Shown: one piece after another, positions 37,133 to 45,984 of the stretch | Layout of the letters: each line of letters starts with the position of its first letter | How positions within the stretch are numbered: position 1 is the first letter of the stretch | Assembly (NCBI GenBank): GCA_022844045.1 | Contig: JALHMM010000026.1 | Span: forward strand, 1 to 63,564 | Direction of reading: 5' to 3' | DNA: 63,564 bases | From: Reyranellaceae bacterium | GTDB taxonomy: Bacteria; Pseudomonadota; Alphaproteobacteria; Reyranellales; Reyranellaceae | Notes under the pieces: generated by a model | The model's database searches: none | What the model was told of the DNA's origin: nothing | The model's input: only the letters and a program-made list of their open reading frames with translations | Made by a program: the position numbers and the translations under genes

Positions 37133-38656
37133 ATGATACCCGCCGACTCCGCCTTCTCCCCTCTCGTCGCTCAGTTGCGGCAGCAGCACCAAGACCTCGC
37201 GCGGCGTTGCCTGTCGGCGCAGGTCGGTGCCGACGAACGCCAGGCTTTCATCGACGAACTGATCGCGTCGGGCAAGGTGCTCGCGTCGGGCCGCGATCGC
37301 GACGCTGTCCGCAAGCTGCTCTTCTACTGGACCGCCGACGCGGTAAGCCGCGGCGAGCGATCGAGAGAGGAGCCGCTGCCGTCGCTGCAGCCGTTCGATG
37401 GCGAGAAGGCCGACGCCGGATCGGCCGTCAGGCGCGCCCTGACGATGGCGCAATCCTCGGAGGACATCGAAGCGACCACCGCCGACACCCGCGCCGCTAT
37501 CCGCATCGCCACCTTGGCGCGGCAATGGATGAGCGATAACCGCGGTGCCGGCTATCTGCTGACGGGCGAGGCGCTGCAGGAAGCCGCCCGGCTCGCCGAC
37601 AAGGATCCCGACATTCGCACGCTGGTCGACGCGAGCACGGCGGCCGAAACCGTCCGCGCGGCGGCGGAGGCCGAGCGCACGGCAGCGGAGTTGTACAAGG
37701 CGAAGCGCGCGAAGATGGTTTTCATCGGCTTCATCGCCGGAGCGATCCTGGTCCTGATCCTGAGCATAACCGGCATCTATCTCTGGCGAGTCACGAAGGA
37801 ATTGCAGACAACGCGCCTGCAGCTCGAAACAACGACCGCGCGCTTGGCTGACTTCGACAAGAAAAATCAGGAAGAAGCCCGCAGCGCGCTCGACGCGCTT
37901 CGGTGGGGACGGGACGATCCGCTGGAGCCGCTCAAGAAGCTGCTGAAGCGCCTGGGCGATGCGCAACCCGAGGAGCTCGATCGGCTTCAGTACAGGCCGC
38001 CGGCCGGACCGGCATCGGCCGCCCAAGGAGACAAGATCGACCGGGATCCTCGGGTACCGACCCTGCGCCCGGTGGCGACCGATCTGGGCGTATGCAAAGG
38101 CGTGCTGTGGCTGGGCAGCGACGCGGCGAAGCTCATCGAGTATCAGGGCGCATTGAAGGACCTGAAGGCCGGGGCGACCATCACGGTGAACGACGGCGTG
38201 AACATTCGCCTGCGAGAGAAGATGCCCGCGGCCAACTACGTGATGACGCCGCAGATCGGGTTGATACCAGGCGGCGCCACCCTCAAGCTGACTGGCGTAC
38301 CTGAAAGGCATACTCGGGCCGGTGTCGATCAGTACTTCGCGCCGGTCGACGCGCCCCGCCAGTACTGCGTGCGCGTCTTCATCCAGTATGTCGGCGACGA
38401 CGATCAGGTCGACGATCTGCGCGCGCGACTGCGTCCGCTCGGGGTCCAGGTGCCCGCGGCCCAAGAGGTCAGGAAGGCGCCAGCCGACGCCGAAGTGCGC
38501 GTCTTCACGAAAGACGACCGCGGCGTCGCCAACCTGGTGGCAGATCAGCTGAAGCCCTTCAACGGCGGCAGGAAGCTCGCGGTCGTCGAGCTGTACAACT
38601 TCCCGACCAGGCCCGCGCCGGGGACCATCGAGGTCTGGATTACCCTGAAGAGGTAG
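37133..38656 (+). CDS. Membrane protein with extracytoplasmic SH3-like and LytR_C-like domains, cassette component
   Basis: The 507-residue protein has a cytoplasmic N-terminal part (about 1-194), a membrane span (about 195-218, preceded by KAKRAK, so the N-terminus is inside), a coiled coil (about 220-250) and an extracytoplasmic C-terminus. The latter has a bacterial-SH3-like strand region (about 345-405, TITVNDGVNIRLREKMP) and two alpha/beta repeats: VRVFIQYVGDDDQVDDLRAR and EVRVFTKDDRGVANLVADQL, the second ending GTIEVWITLKR. It is a natural sensor for envelope change. It starts 13 bases after the third gene; its end overlaps the convergent transporter gene by 17 bases. Confidence 0.65.
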   Translation: MIPADSAFSPLVAQLRQQHQDLARRCLSAQVGADERQAFIDELIASGKVLASGRDRDAVRKLLFYWTADAVSRGERSREEPLPSLQPFDGEKADAGSAVRRALTMAQSSEDIEATTADTRAAIRIATLARQWMSDNRGAGYLLTGEALQEAARLADKDPDIRTLVDASTAAETVRAAAEAERTAAELYKAKRAKMVFIGFIAGAILVLILSITGIYLWRVTKELQTTRLQLETTTARLADFDKKNQEEARSALDALRWGRDDPLEPLKKLLKRLGDAQPEELDRLQYRPPAGPASAAQGDKIDRDPRVPTLRPVATDLGVCKGVLWLGSDAAKLIEYQGALKDLKAGATITVNDGVNIRLREKMPAANYVMTPQIGLIPGGATLKLTGVPERHTRAGVDQYFAPVDAPRQYCVRVFIQYVGDDDQVDDLRARLRPLGVQVPAAQEVRKAPADAEVRVFTKDDRGVANLVADQLKPFNGGRKLAVVELYNFPTRPAPGTIEVWITLKR

Positions 38657-39857
38657 GTCCAGCTGCCCGCGCTCGCAAGCCGTAGAGCCCCACCGCCAGC
38701 GTCGGCAGTGCGCCGATGAGAAAGCCGATGCGGTAGCTGTCGCCGAAGGCCAGCGCGGCGCTGAACAGCAGCGGCAGCACCAGCGAACCGGCGTCCCCGA
38801 AAGACAGCACGACGCCCGTGGTGGCGCCGATCCGGCCGGGCGGCGACAGGCGCGCCACCTCGGCCAGCAGCACGCCGTGCCAGCTCACGGCGGTGGCGCT
38901 GAACAGGCTCGCCGACAGCACCAGCAGCCACATCGGCCAATCATTCTGCAGCGACGCGGTCAGCGCCGCCGCCGCCGACATGGCGACGCCCAGCAAAGCG
39001 AGCAGTCGGTCCGGCCGCATCAGGCGCGAGCCGACCCAACCCCAGCCGATGCGCGCCGGCACCGCGACGGCCACGGCGATCGAGAACACCAGCCCGGCGC
39101 GCGCCAGGTCGTTGCCTAGGCCGCGCACGAGGTAAAGGACGAAGAAACCCGTGAACAGCGACTGCAAGCCCACGAAGCTGAACATGCTGAAGCACAGCAG
39201 GCGTAGGTCGGGCACGCGCAGCACCGAGACGATGTTGCCGCGGATCGCCGCCGGCGTCAGCGGCTGTGTCGGATTGCGATCGGTGTCGAAGCGCGCGCGC
39301 AGCGGCTGGAGCGCCACCGCGGTGCCGACGCAGATCGCGGCGCAGACCAGGATCGCGGCGCGCCAGCCGTAGGCCTCGACCAGCGCCGGCGCCAGCACGC
39401 CGGCGAGCATCAGGCCGGCCGGCACACCGGTCTGCTTGAGCGAGAAGATCAGCGGCGCCAGATGCGGCGGCGAGAAGCGGCCCAGCAGATGCGAGCTCGA
39501 CGGTGTCGACACCGCCTGGCCCAGGCCGCTGGCGAAGCCGCCGGGCACGAAGCTGCCGATCCAGCCCGTGGCGCTCAGCGCCAGGCCGCCGCCGAGCGAC
39601 AGCATGCCGACCTGCGTCATGCGCAGCGCGCCATAGCGCAGGATGAAGCCGCCGCAGATCAGCGTGGACAGAAAGCCCGCGGCCGAGGAAACGCTGAGGA
39701 AGACACCGACCAGCGCCGGGCTTATCGCGAGATCAGCGACGATCGCCGGCGCGATCAGCGGGATCACCGCGCGCCCCAAGGTGGCGCAGGTCTGCTGCAA
39801 CAGCATCGCGACGAGCGCGATCTTGAGAGCGGAAATGGGTCGGGCCTCCAGACTCAA
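38640..39857 (-). CDS. Major facilitator superfamily transporter
   Basis: The 405-residue protein has 12 predicted spans and the MFS A-motif-like SLGGGLALSATGWI and RPDRLLALLGV loops. It probably exports or imports an organic acid or drug. The only start that keeps the first span is TTG 39857, four bases from repeat A4; GTAGGAG lies directly before it with little spacing, so start choice is uncertain. It closes a long minus-strand gene run. Confidence 0.75.
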   Translation of the reverse strand: MSLEARPISALKIALVAMLLQQTCATLGRAVIPLIAPAIVADLAISPALVGVFLSVSSAAGFLSTLICGGFILRYGALRMTQVGMLSLGGGLALSATGWIGSFVPGGFASGLGQAVSTPSSSHLLGRFSPPHLAPLIFSLKQTGVPAGLMLAGVLAPALVEAYGWRAAILVCAAICVGTAVALQPLRARFDTDRNPTQPLTPAAIRGNIVSVLRVPDLRLLCFSMFSFVGLQSLFTGFFVLYLVRGLGNDLARAGLVFSIAVAVAVPARIGWGWVGSRLMRPDRLLALLGVAMSAAAALTASLQNDWPMWLLVLSASLFSATAVSWHGVLLAEVARLSPPGRIGATTGVVLSFGDAGSLVLPLLFSAALAFGDSYRIGFLIGALPTLAVGLYGLRARAAGPTSSG

Positions 39858-39861
39858 CTCC

Positions 39862-39986
39862 TACCTTCCCCCGGAGGGGGAAGGTGGCGCGCGTAGCGCG
39901 ACGGATGGGGGATGTTTCAACGCGCTCGGTGTCCGTCTTCGACATCCCCCTTCCGCCCTTCGGGCACCTTCCCCCTCCTGGGGAAG
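39862..39986. repeat. Palindromic element, family A (copy A4)
   Basis: It begins taccttcccccggaggggga and ends accttccccctcctggggaa, with inner gcgacggatgggggatg and catcccccttccgcc pairing. It touches the start of the MFS gene and is joined by gcgatcgcatatggc to B2. Confidence 0.88.
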
Positions 39987-40012
39987 CAGGGCGATCGCAT
40001 ATGGCTTTCTTT

Positions 40013-40167
40013 CCTTCTCCCCGCGAAGGCGGGGAGAAGGTGTCGAGCGCCAGCGAGGCGGATGAGGGGCTTCCTCGCGCCACAGGCAATGCTGTCGTTG
40101 TTGAGCCTCCGCGAAGCCCCTCATCCGCCCTTCGGGCACCTTCTCCCCGCCTTCGCGGGGAGAAGGA
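40013..40167. repeat. Palindromic element, family B (copy B2)
   Basis: Same build as B1: ccttctccccgcgaaggcgg at the left, ccgccttcgcggggagaagg at the right, with arms gcggatgaggggcttcctcg and gaagcccctcatccgcc inside. With A4 it fills the 362-base gap between the MFS and enolase-superfamily genes. Confidence 0.88.
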
Positions 40168-40219
40168 AGAGCTTGGCGATCCACTTGCGATAGCCCTGCC
40201 GGGGGAAGGGAGCAGGAAC

Positions 40220-41314
40220 TCACGCCTTGAACCGCGCGATGGCCTTCTCGTCGAATTTCAGGCCAAGCCCCGGCGTCTTCGGCAGCACGAGCATGCCGTT
40301 CTCGATCGCTGGCGTCTCCTCGTAGAGCGCCAGCATCCAGGGCATATACTCGACGGTCAGCCCGTTGGGACAGGCGGCCACCATGTGCAGCAGGATCTCG
40401 GGCATGACGTGGCTGACCACCGGCAGGTTGAAGGCCTCGGCCATTCCGGCGACCTTCATCCACTGCGAGGGACCGCCGACGCGCGCGAGATCGATCATCA
40501 CGATATCGACCGAGCGCGCCTCGATCATGTGGCGGAACGGCACGATGCCCCAGACATACTCGCCGCCGGCGATCGGCGTCTTCAGCGCCTGGGTGACGCG
40601 TGCCAGACCGGCATAGTCGTCGTGCGCGGTGACATCCTCGAGCCAGAACAGGCCGACATCCTCGATCCGGCTGCCGATATCGATCGCCTGCTCCGGCCGC
40701 CACCGCTGATTGATGTCGCACATCAGCGTGACATCAGGACCGATCGCCTCGCGCACGACGCGTACGCGGCGCACCTCCTCGGCCGGCGTCGGATCGCCGG
40801 ACAGCGCCATCTGGGTCTTCATCGCCTTGAAGCCCTTCTGCACCAGGATCTGCGCCGCCTGCCGGGCCTGACCGTCCGTCAGCCCACGGCGCAGCGAGCC
40901 CGAGGCATAGGTGGCGATGCGACCGCGATGGCCGCCGAGCAGCTTCCACAGCGGCTGGTCGAGCGCCTTGCCCTTAATGTCCCACAACGCCGTATCGATC
41001 GCCGATAACGCGAGCGTAAAGATCCCGCCCGGCCCGCAGGCATCGCCGGTGCCGGCGCGCAACTTGGCGACGATGTGCTCGATGCGCATCGGATCCTCGC
41101 CGACGATCGCCGCGCTGAGATCCTCGACCGCGGCATGCAGCGAGCGCGTCATGCGCCCACCGTAGAGCGTCACGCCGATGCCCTCGATGCCGCTGTCGGT
41201 GCGCAGGCGCAGAATGACGATGGGGCGCAGGCGGCCCGCCTCCTCCGGCATGTTGGCCAGCGGATCATCCTCGGGCACACGCAGGATCGTGGCCTCGTAG
41301 CTGGCGATCTTCAT
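40220..41314 (-). CDS. Mandelate racemase/muconate lactonizing enzyme family protein
   Basis: The 364-residue enolase-superfamily enzyme has the capping domain (about 1-125) and a barrel with metal ligands Asp (MCDINQRW), Glu (FWLEDV) and Glu (AGGEYVWG). The base Lys lies in KGFKAMKTQ, and VVSHVMPE provides the second acid/base His. Family members racemise, dehydrate or cycloisomerise carboxylates; the exact reaction is not clear. ATG 41314 follows GGGAGATAGAG. Confidence 0.85.
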   Translation of the reverse strand: MKIASYEATILRVPEDDPLANMPEEAGRLRPIVILRLRTDSGIEGIGVTLYGGRMTRSLHAAVEDLSAAIVGEDPMRIEHIVAKLRAGTGDACGPGGIFTLALSAIDTALWDIKGKALDQPLWKLLGGHRGRIATYASGSLRRGLTDGQARQAAQILVQKGFKAMKTQMALSGDPTPAEEVRRVRVVREAIGPDVTLMCDINQRWRPEQAIDIGSRIEDVGLFWLEDVTAHDDYAGLARVTQALKTPIAGGEYVWGIVPFRHMIEARSVDIVMIDLARVGGPSQWMKVAGMAEAFNLPVVSHVMPEILLHMVAACPNGLTVEYMPWMLALYEETPAIENGMLVLPKTPGLGLKFDEKAIARFKA

Positions 41315-41337
41315 CTCTATCTCCCGGGTGACGATCC

Positions 41338-41469
41338 TACCTTCCCCCGGAGGGGGAAGGTGGCAGCGCGAAGCGCTGACGGAAGGGGGATGTCGAAGAC
41401 GAACGCGGGAGTCCGGCTTCGACATCCCCCATCCGCCCTTCGGGCACCTTCCCCCTCCGGGGGAAGGTA
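41338..41469. repeat. Palindromic element, family A (copy A5)
   Basis: Ends taccttcccccggaggggga and ccccctccgggggaaggta are inverted; the inner arms carry gctgacggaagggggatgtc and gacatcccccatccgcc. It occupies the gap between the VOC and enolase-superfamily genes. Its spacer differs from A1/A2/A4 but matches A6. Confidence 0.88.
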
Positions 41470-41480
41470 GTCTCGCTTGA

Positions 41481-42392
41481 TCACAACCGCCGGCGCGTCA
41501 GGTCGCGCGGGTTGTCCATCGTCTCGCGGATGCCGACGAGCCAGCCGTCGTGACCCTCGGCGTAGTTGCGGTTGGTCTGCTGCGGGTCGCGGTTGACCAG
41601 CGGGCGCGCGTACATCGGGTGGCTCATGCTGCGCACTTCGTGCTCGATCTTGAACAGCGCCTTGCCCGTCGCCGGATCGACGATGGTGTTGAAGCGATAC
41701 TGGTACTGGTTGCTCTCCTCGCTCACCAGGCCGAGCTTCGACAGCGCCTTGTGCGGGCCGGAGAAGCTCGCGACATATACCTGGATGTGATGGTTGTCGT
41801 AGGGCTTCTGCTCCGCATCGGTCTCGCGGAACACCAGCTCCTGCGCCCGGCCGACCGAGACGTGCGCCGCCTTCGCGCCTTTCTTTTCCTCGACGCGCGC
41901 CTGGGTGCCCATCACGTCGCGATAGAAGGCAGCGATTCCCTTGGCCGTGCCCTCAGGCACGTCGAAAGCGACATAGGGCATGGCGAGACTCGTGCGGCCG
42001 AATTGCGCCGACGGTTCATGACAGCGCATGACGTTGCCCCATGGGCAGGTCGTCTCGACGTAGTCCTCATGCTCGGAGAAGCCGAACTTCGTGTTGCGCA
42101 GCAGGTCTTTGACACGCCCGAGCCTTGTCAGCAGCTGGGTGCGGTCGGGAATCACCAGCCCGACCTGGCCGCGCAACACCTGCGGTGAGCCGGTGGGCAG
42201 ATGGAACTGGCTGCGTGGCCCTACATTGATCCACATGTTGTCGATGCTGGTCATCATGTACGGATCGCGCGTCAGCCCCAGGCCGCTGACGTAGTACAGC
42301 GTCGCCAACCCCTGGTCGGGGATGGTGACGTTGACATGCTCCAGGCCGACGATGTTGCCGAGATCCTCGGCGCCGCGGTCGTAGGTCGTCAT
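41481..42392 (-). CDS. VOC (glyoxalase/bleomycin-resistance/extradiol dioxygenase) superfamily protein
   Basis: The 303-residue protein has two VOC modules. The first begins GLEHVNVTIPDQGLATLYY (His ligand), the second MPYVAFDVPEGTAKGIAAFY; FKIEHEVRSM may give another ligand. Family members include ring-cleavage dioxygenases and isomerases. It lies 7 bases after the hydroxylase beta gene in the same direction, which suggests that it acts on a hydroxylated product. Confidence 0.78.
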   Translation of the reverse strand: MTTYDRGAEDLGNIVGLEHVNVTIPDQGLATLYYVSGLGLTRDPYMMTSIDNMWINVGPRSQFHLPTGSPQVLRGQVGLVIPDRTQLLTRLGRVKDLLRNTKFGFSEHEDYVETTCPWGNVMRCHEPSAQFGRTSLAMPYVAFDVPEGTAKGIAAFYRDVMGTQARVEEKKGAKAAHVSVGRAQELVFRETDAEQKPYDNHHIQVYVASFSGPHKALSKLGLVSEESNQYQYRFNTIVDPATGKALFKIEHEVRSMSHPMYARPLVNRDPQQTNRNYAEGHDGWLVGIRETMDNPRDLTRRRL

Positions 42393-42399
42393 TGTCGCC

Positions 42400-44517
42400 T
42401 CACGTCTTGAGAAGCGCCGCCATGACGCGCTCGCGCGTCAGCGGCATGTCGTGGATACGAACGCCCAGCGCATGGGCGACAGCGTTGCCGATCGCCGCCG
42501 CAGTGGGGCCAACGGTGCATTCGCCGACGCCCAGCGGCGGGTTGCCGGCGCCGTCGACGAACTCGGCCTCCATCTCGGGCACCTCGCTGAAGCGCAGGAT
42601 CGGATAGCTGTCCCAGTCGCGCGAGGCGATGCCCTGCGCGTCGAGCTTCACCTGCTCCTTCAAGGTCCAGCTCACCGCCTGGATGATGCCGCCCTCGAGC
42701 TGGTTGAGTGCGCCGTCGGGATTGACCACCAGCCCGGCGTCGGCGACGCACCACACGCGGTCGACCTTCACGGTCTCCTGCACTGTGACGGACGCGACCA
42801 CGGCGGCATAGGCCGCGCGGTTCTTGTACCGCGCCATCGCCAGCCCGAGCCCCTTGCCCGAACCGCCGGCGCCGCGCGCCTTCCAGTTCGCGCGCTCGGC
42901 GACCAGCTCGACGATACGCCGCGCGCGCTTCTCGGACAGGATCGACAGGCGGTAAGCGACGGGGTCTTCGCCGGCCTTGGCCGCCAGCTCGTCGATCAGC
43001 ATCTCGATGGCGTAGACGTTGGGCAGCGCGCCCAACCCGCGCAGCGCCGAGGTGCGCACCGGCGGCCGTCGCACGAGGTGGTGCAGGATGCGGTGCGCCG
43101 CCACATCGTAGATCGGCACGGCGTTGCGCGTGCCGCCGCCGCCGCGCGCCTCAGGCGGATCGAAAGGCTCCACCTCGGGTGGCGGGTTGGCCAGCGCTTC
43201 CGTCGCCAGCAGGTACCCGCTGCCGCTACCCGGCCGCTGCACATGCGTGGGACTCCAGATCTCGGTCGTCCAGTCGGTCGGCCGACCCTTATCGTTGAGG
43301 TCGACATGCAAGGTGACCAGCATCGCCGGCCCGACCGGCTCGAAGGCGAACTCTTCCTCGCGGCGCCATTGCAGGCGGATCCATCGATCGGGAATGCGTA
43401 TCGCGACCAGTGACGCATCCAGCGCCGCGTCGTCCGCGCCGTTATGGCCGTAGCAGCCGGCGCCATGCAGATGCTGCGCGGTGATCGCCTCGATCGGCAG
43501 ATTGAGCGCCGTCGCGAGATTCTTCCGCAGCGGATGCATGCCCTGCCCGTGCGAGCGCACGGTGAGATGGCCGTCGTGGAACCGCACCAGCGCACAGGAC
43601 GGCGCCATCGAGGCGTGCGCCACATAGGGCCGCGAGACCGTGATGCGCGCCAGGTTCTTCGGCGGCGTTGTCTGAGGTGGCGCGCCGATGTGGCGATCCT
43701 CGGCCGGCTGGTCCTTCAACCAATGCGCTTCCTGCTCGGCCGGTGCGATCGGCCTCACGTTGCGCCAGGTCGCATACCGCTCGGCCGCGACAGCAGCCGC
43801 CTGCGCCACGCTCTCGACCGGGCTGACGAAGGCGACGAAATTGGCCTCGCGCACGATTTGCAACTCGCCCTTCGCGGCACGGCGGATCGCGGCCTCGTCG
43901 AGTGCGGTGAGCGTCGCGCCGCGTGAGGGCTGACGCAGCGTGCGCGCATGCAGCACGTCAGGCGGCAGCACATCGTGCACGAACGCGGCGCCACTGAGCT
44001 TTGCCGGCAGATCGATACGCGGCACGCTCTGGCCGACCACCGTGTATGACGACGCCGGCTTCACCAGCGCGGTGCCGGTGACGTTCTGGCTGAGATCGAT
44101 CTCGGCCGCGACGCTCCAATAGTCCTGGCCCGTGGCCGCGCCGTTCTGCAGGAACTGGCCGCCCTCGATGCTGAGGTCGCTGGGGCTGCAGTTGAGCCTA
44201 AGCGCCGCGCGCTCCGTCGCCTTGGCCCGCACTTCGGCGCAGACCAATCGCACCGAGCCGCCCGAGACCTCGATGGACAGCGACGAGGTGGTGTAGAGCT
44301 CGTCCGGACCGGCGTCCGTGTCACCCGACAGCACGACGACGCGATCGAGCGGCACGTCGAGCTCGTCGGCGGCAATCTGGCCGATGGCGGTCACCACACC
44401 CTGGCCGATCTCGACCTTGCCGGTGGCGATGCGCACGGTGCGATCGGGCAGGAAGCGAATCCAGCGGTCGAGCCGCGGGTTCTCGATCAGGCTGGCGGGC
44501 AGCGCGGGCGCGTTCAT
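42400..44517 (-). CDS. Molybdopterin hydroxylase beta subunit, isoquinoline 1-oxidoreductase type
   Basis: The 705-residue protein has the IorB/nicotinate-dehydrogenase-type layout: it starts with the molybdopterin region (RTVRIATGKVEIGQGVVTAI, VVVLSGDTDAGPDELYTTSS), with the hammerhead domain inserted later. The catalytic Glu lies in PPLGVGECTVGP. It oxidises an N-heteroaromatic or aldehyde substrate together with the 2Fe-2S protein whose gene overlaps it by four bases (ATGA). An enzyme of this kind usually passes electrons to cytochrome or another acceptor rather than to FAD. Confidence 0.88.
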   Translation of the reverse strand: MNAPALPASLIENPRLDRWIRFLPDRTVRIATGKVEIGQGVVTAIGQIAADELDVPLDRVVVLSGDTDAGPDELYTTSSLSIEVSGGSVRLVCAEVRAKATERAALRLNCSPSDLSIEGGQFLQNGAATGQDYWSVAAEIDLSQNVTGTALVKPASSYTVVGQSVPRIDLPAKLSGAAFVHDVLPPDVLHARTLRQPSRGATLTALDEAAIRRAAKGELQIVREANFVAFVSPVESVAQAAAVAAERYATWRNVRPIAPAEQEAHWLKDQPAEDRHIGAPPQTTPPKNLARITVSRPYVAHASMAPSCALVRFHDGHLTVRSHGQGMHPLRKNLATALNLPIEAITAQHLHGAGCYGHNGADDAALDASLVAIRIPDRWIRLQWRREEEFAFEPVGPAMLVTLHVDLNDKGRPTDWTTEIWSPTHVQRPGSGSGYLLATEALANPPPEVEPFDPPEARGGGGTRNAVPIYDVAAHRILHHLVRRPPVRTSALRGLGALPNVYAIEMLIDELAAKAGEDPVAYRLSILSEKRARRIVELVAERANWKARGAGGSGKGLGLAMARYKNRAAYAAVVASVTVQETVKVDRVWCVADAGLVVNPDGALNQLEGGIIQAVSWTLKEQVKLDAQGIASRDWDSYPILRFSEVPEMEAEFVDGAGNPPLGVGECTVGPTAAAIGNAVAHALGVRIHDMPLTRERVMAALLKT

Positions 44518-44984
44518 GTGGCACCTCGCAGCGACGCCGCCGCTCGTTCGACCGCGCGCAGAATGCGCTGATGCGCGCCGCAGCGGCAAAGATGCTTATC
44601 GAGCGCGGCGATGATGTCGGCACGGCTCGGGCTGGGGTTGCGATCGAGCAACGCCTTGGTCGCCATCACGATGCCGGAGAGGCAGTAGCCGCACTGGCCG
44701 GCCTGCTCGTCGAGAAAGGCCTGCTGGATGGGATGCGGCTTGTCGGCGCTGCCCAAGCCCTCGACGGTCATTACAGAGCGCTTGGCCACGGTGCCGATCT
44801 CGCGCGTGCAGGCATAAGTCGGCTGGCCATCGACCAACACCACGCAGCTACCGCATTGCTCCAGCCCGCAGCCGTAACGCGTGCCCATCAGGCCCAGCCG
44901 GTTGCGCAGGATATCCAGCAAGCTCGCAGTCTCCGACGCCTCGACGCTGCGCGCCACGCCATTGACGGTGAAAGCGATGTCCAT
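44514..44984 (-). CDS. (2Fe-2S)-binding subunit of the molybdenum hydroxylase
   Basis: The 156-residue protein has a plant-ferredoxin-like cluster (GCGLEQCGSCVVLVDG with later Cys in TYACTRE) and the second, helical cluster (GQCGYCLSGIV and HLCRCGAHQRI). This is the small subunit of xanthine-oxidase-family enzymes and carries electrons from molybdenum. It is translationally coupled to the beta subunit (ATGA overlap). Confidence 0.93.
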   Translation of the reverse strand: MDIAFTVNGVARSVEASETASLLDILRNRLGLMGTRYGCGLEQCGSCVVLVDGQPTYACTREIGTVAKRSVMTVEGLGSADKPHPIQQAFLDEQAGQCGYCLSGIVMATKALLDRNPSPSRADIIAALDKHLCRCGAHQRILRAVERAAASLRGAT

Positions 44985-44999
44985 GCTTTACCTCTTCTC

Positions 45000-45129
45000 T
45001 ACCTTCCTCCGGAGGGGGAAGGTGGCGCGCGCAGCGCGACGGATGAGGGATGTCGAAGACGAACGCGGGAGTCCGGCTTCGACATCCCCCATCCGCCCTT
45101 CGGGCACCCTCCCCCTCCGGGGGAAGGTA
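45000..45129. repeat. Palindromic element, family A (copy A6)
   Basis: Ends taccttcctccggaggggga and ccccctccgggggaaggta are inverted, with inner gcgacggatgagggatg and catcccccatccgcc. It lies 15 bases upstream of the 2Fe-2S gene start and directly after the selenoprotein B-like gene, so it separates two transcription units or sits inside one. Confidence 0.88.
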
Positions 45130-45132
45130 TCA

Positions 45133-45984
45133 TCACGACGGCTTGGCACGCTCGCGGCGGCGTTCCTCGCCGCGCGCCAGCAGCGCCTCGCGCTGGGCCG
45201 GGTCGATATGGTTGTAGCGCGCGCGCCAGCCGGGATCGTCCTTCCAGGCGAAGGGCGCGCGCGCCGTGGTGCGCGGTCCCGTCGCCGATTCGAGCAGGCG
45301 CAGGCCCTGCTCGACGATGGCGCGCTGCATGTCGGGCCGCCAGGGATGGCCACAGGGATTGCCCAGCGGGAAGTCGCTGAACAGGAAACGCGGCACGCCG
45401 CAATGCTCGACGATGTCGAGCGCCGAGCCGATCACGACGGTCGGCACGCCGTTAGCTTCGAGATGTCGGGCGACCAAACTCACGGTTTGGTGACAGACGG
45501 GTCAAAGCGCGCACAGGAGCGCGGCATCCGCGCCATCCTCGCGTATTCGCGCCAACACATTGGGCGCATCGGTCTCTATCGTCTTCTTCTGGCTGTACTC
45601 GGTCGGCACGCCATGGAAGCGCGTGGCGAGGCCGCCGACCACGCCCTCCGAAACCAGCGTCGAGACCGCCGCGATCGGCAAGTAGCTCTCGCGATCGTCG
45701 GTATGGGTCGATTCCTTGTCCCAGGCGACGTTGGTCGTGGGCCGCTCCGGCGGCGACGATACCGCGCCCGACCAGACATGCCGCACGCCGTTGGCGTCGC
45801 GGTTGCTGTCGCCGGGCGGGCCGGCGGTGGTGACAAGCGCTACTCGCGCCTGTGACAGCGGCTTCTTCAGTCGCGCAAAGGGCACATCGGGGAATGTAGC
45901 CCAGACGTAGTCGCTATTGTAGCCCAGGGCGCGGTAGTAGTGCCGCGTACGCTCCATGTAGCCAGTCGGTTGCCCGTCCATCAT
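45133..45984 (-). CDS. GrdB/PrdB-like reductase family protein, probable selenoprotein (Sec161)
   Basis: One frame runs from ATG 45984 to TGA 45133-45135, broken only by TGA at 45502-45504. Read through as Sec it gives 283 residues with ALLCAL-U-PVCHQTVSLVARHL. Selenoprotein B of glycine and D-proline reductases and its proteobacterial relatives carry a UxxC (or CxxC) motif at this place, followed by GIP.V-type strands; here NGVPTVVIGSALDIVEHCG follows. Both halves (N-terminal ARVALVTTAGPPGDSNRD; C-terminal FSDFPLGNPCG) belong to the same family. A 7-bp stem-loop fitting a SECIS follows the TGA. The ATG overlaps the nitroreductase stop (TGATG). Alternative: split gene by mutation. Confidence 0.8.
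45473..45504 (-). promoter_or_regulatory. Putative SECIS element with UGA codon
   Basis: On the minus strand the UGA (45504-45502) is followed after 10 bases by a perfect 7-bp stem accaaac/gtttggt (45491-45485 with 45479-45473) closed by the loop cgtga. The loop starts 17 bases after the UGA and has G in its second position, agreeing with the bacterial SECIS pattern. Confidence 0.7.
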
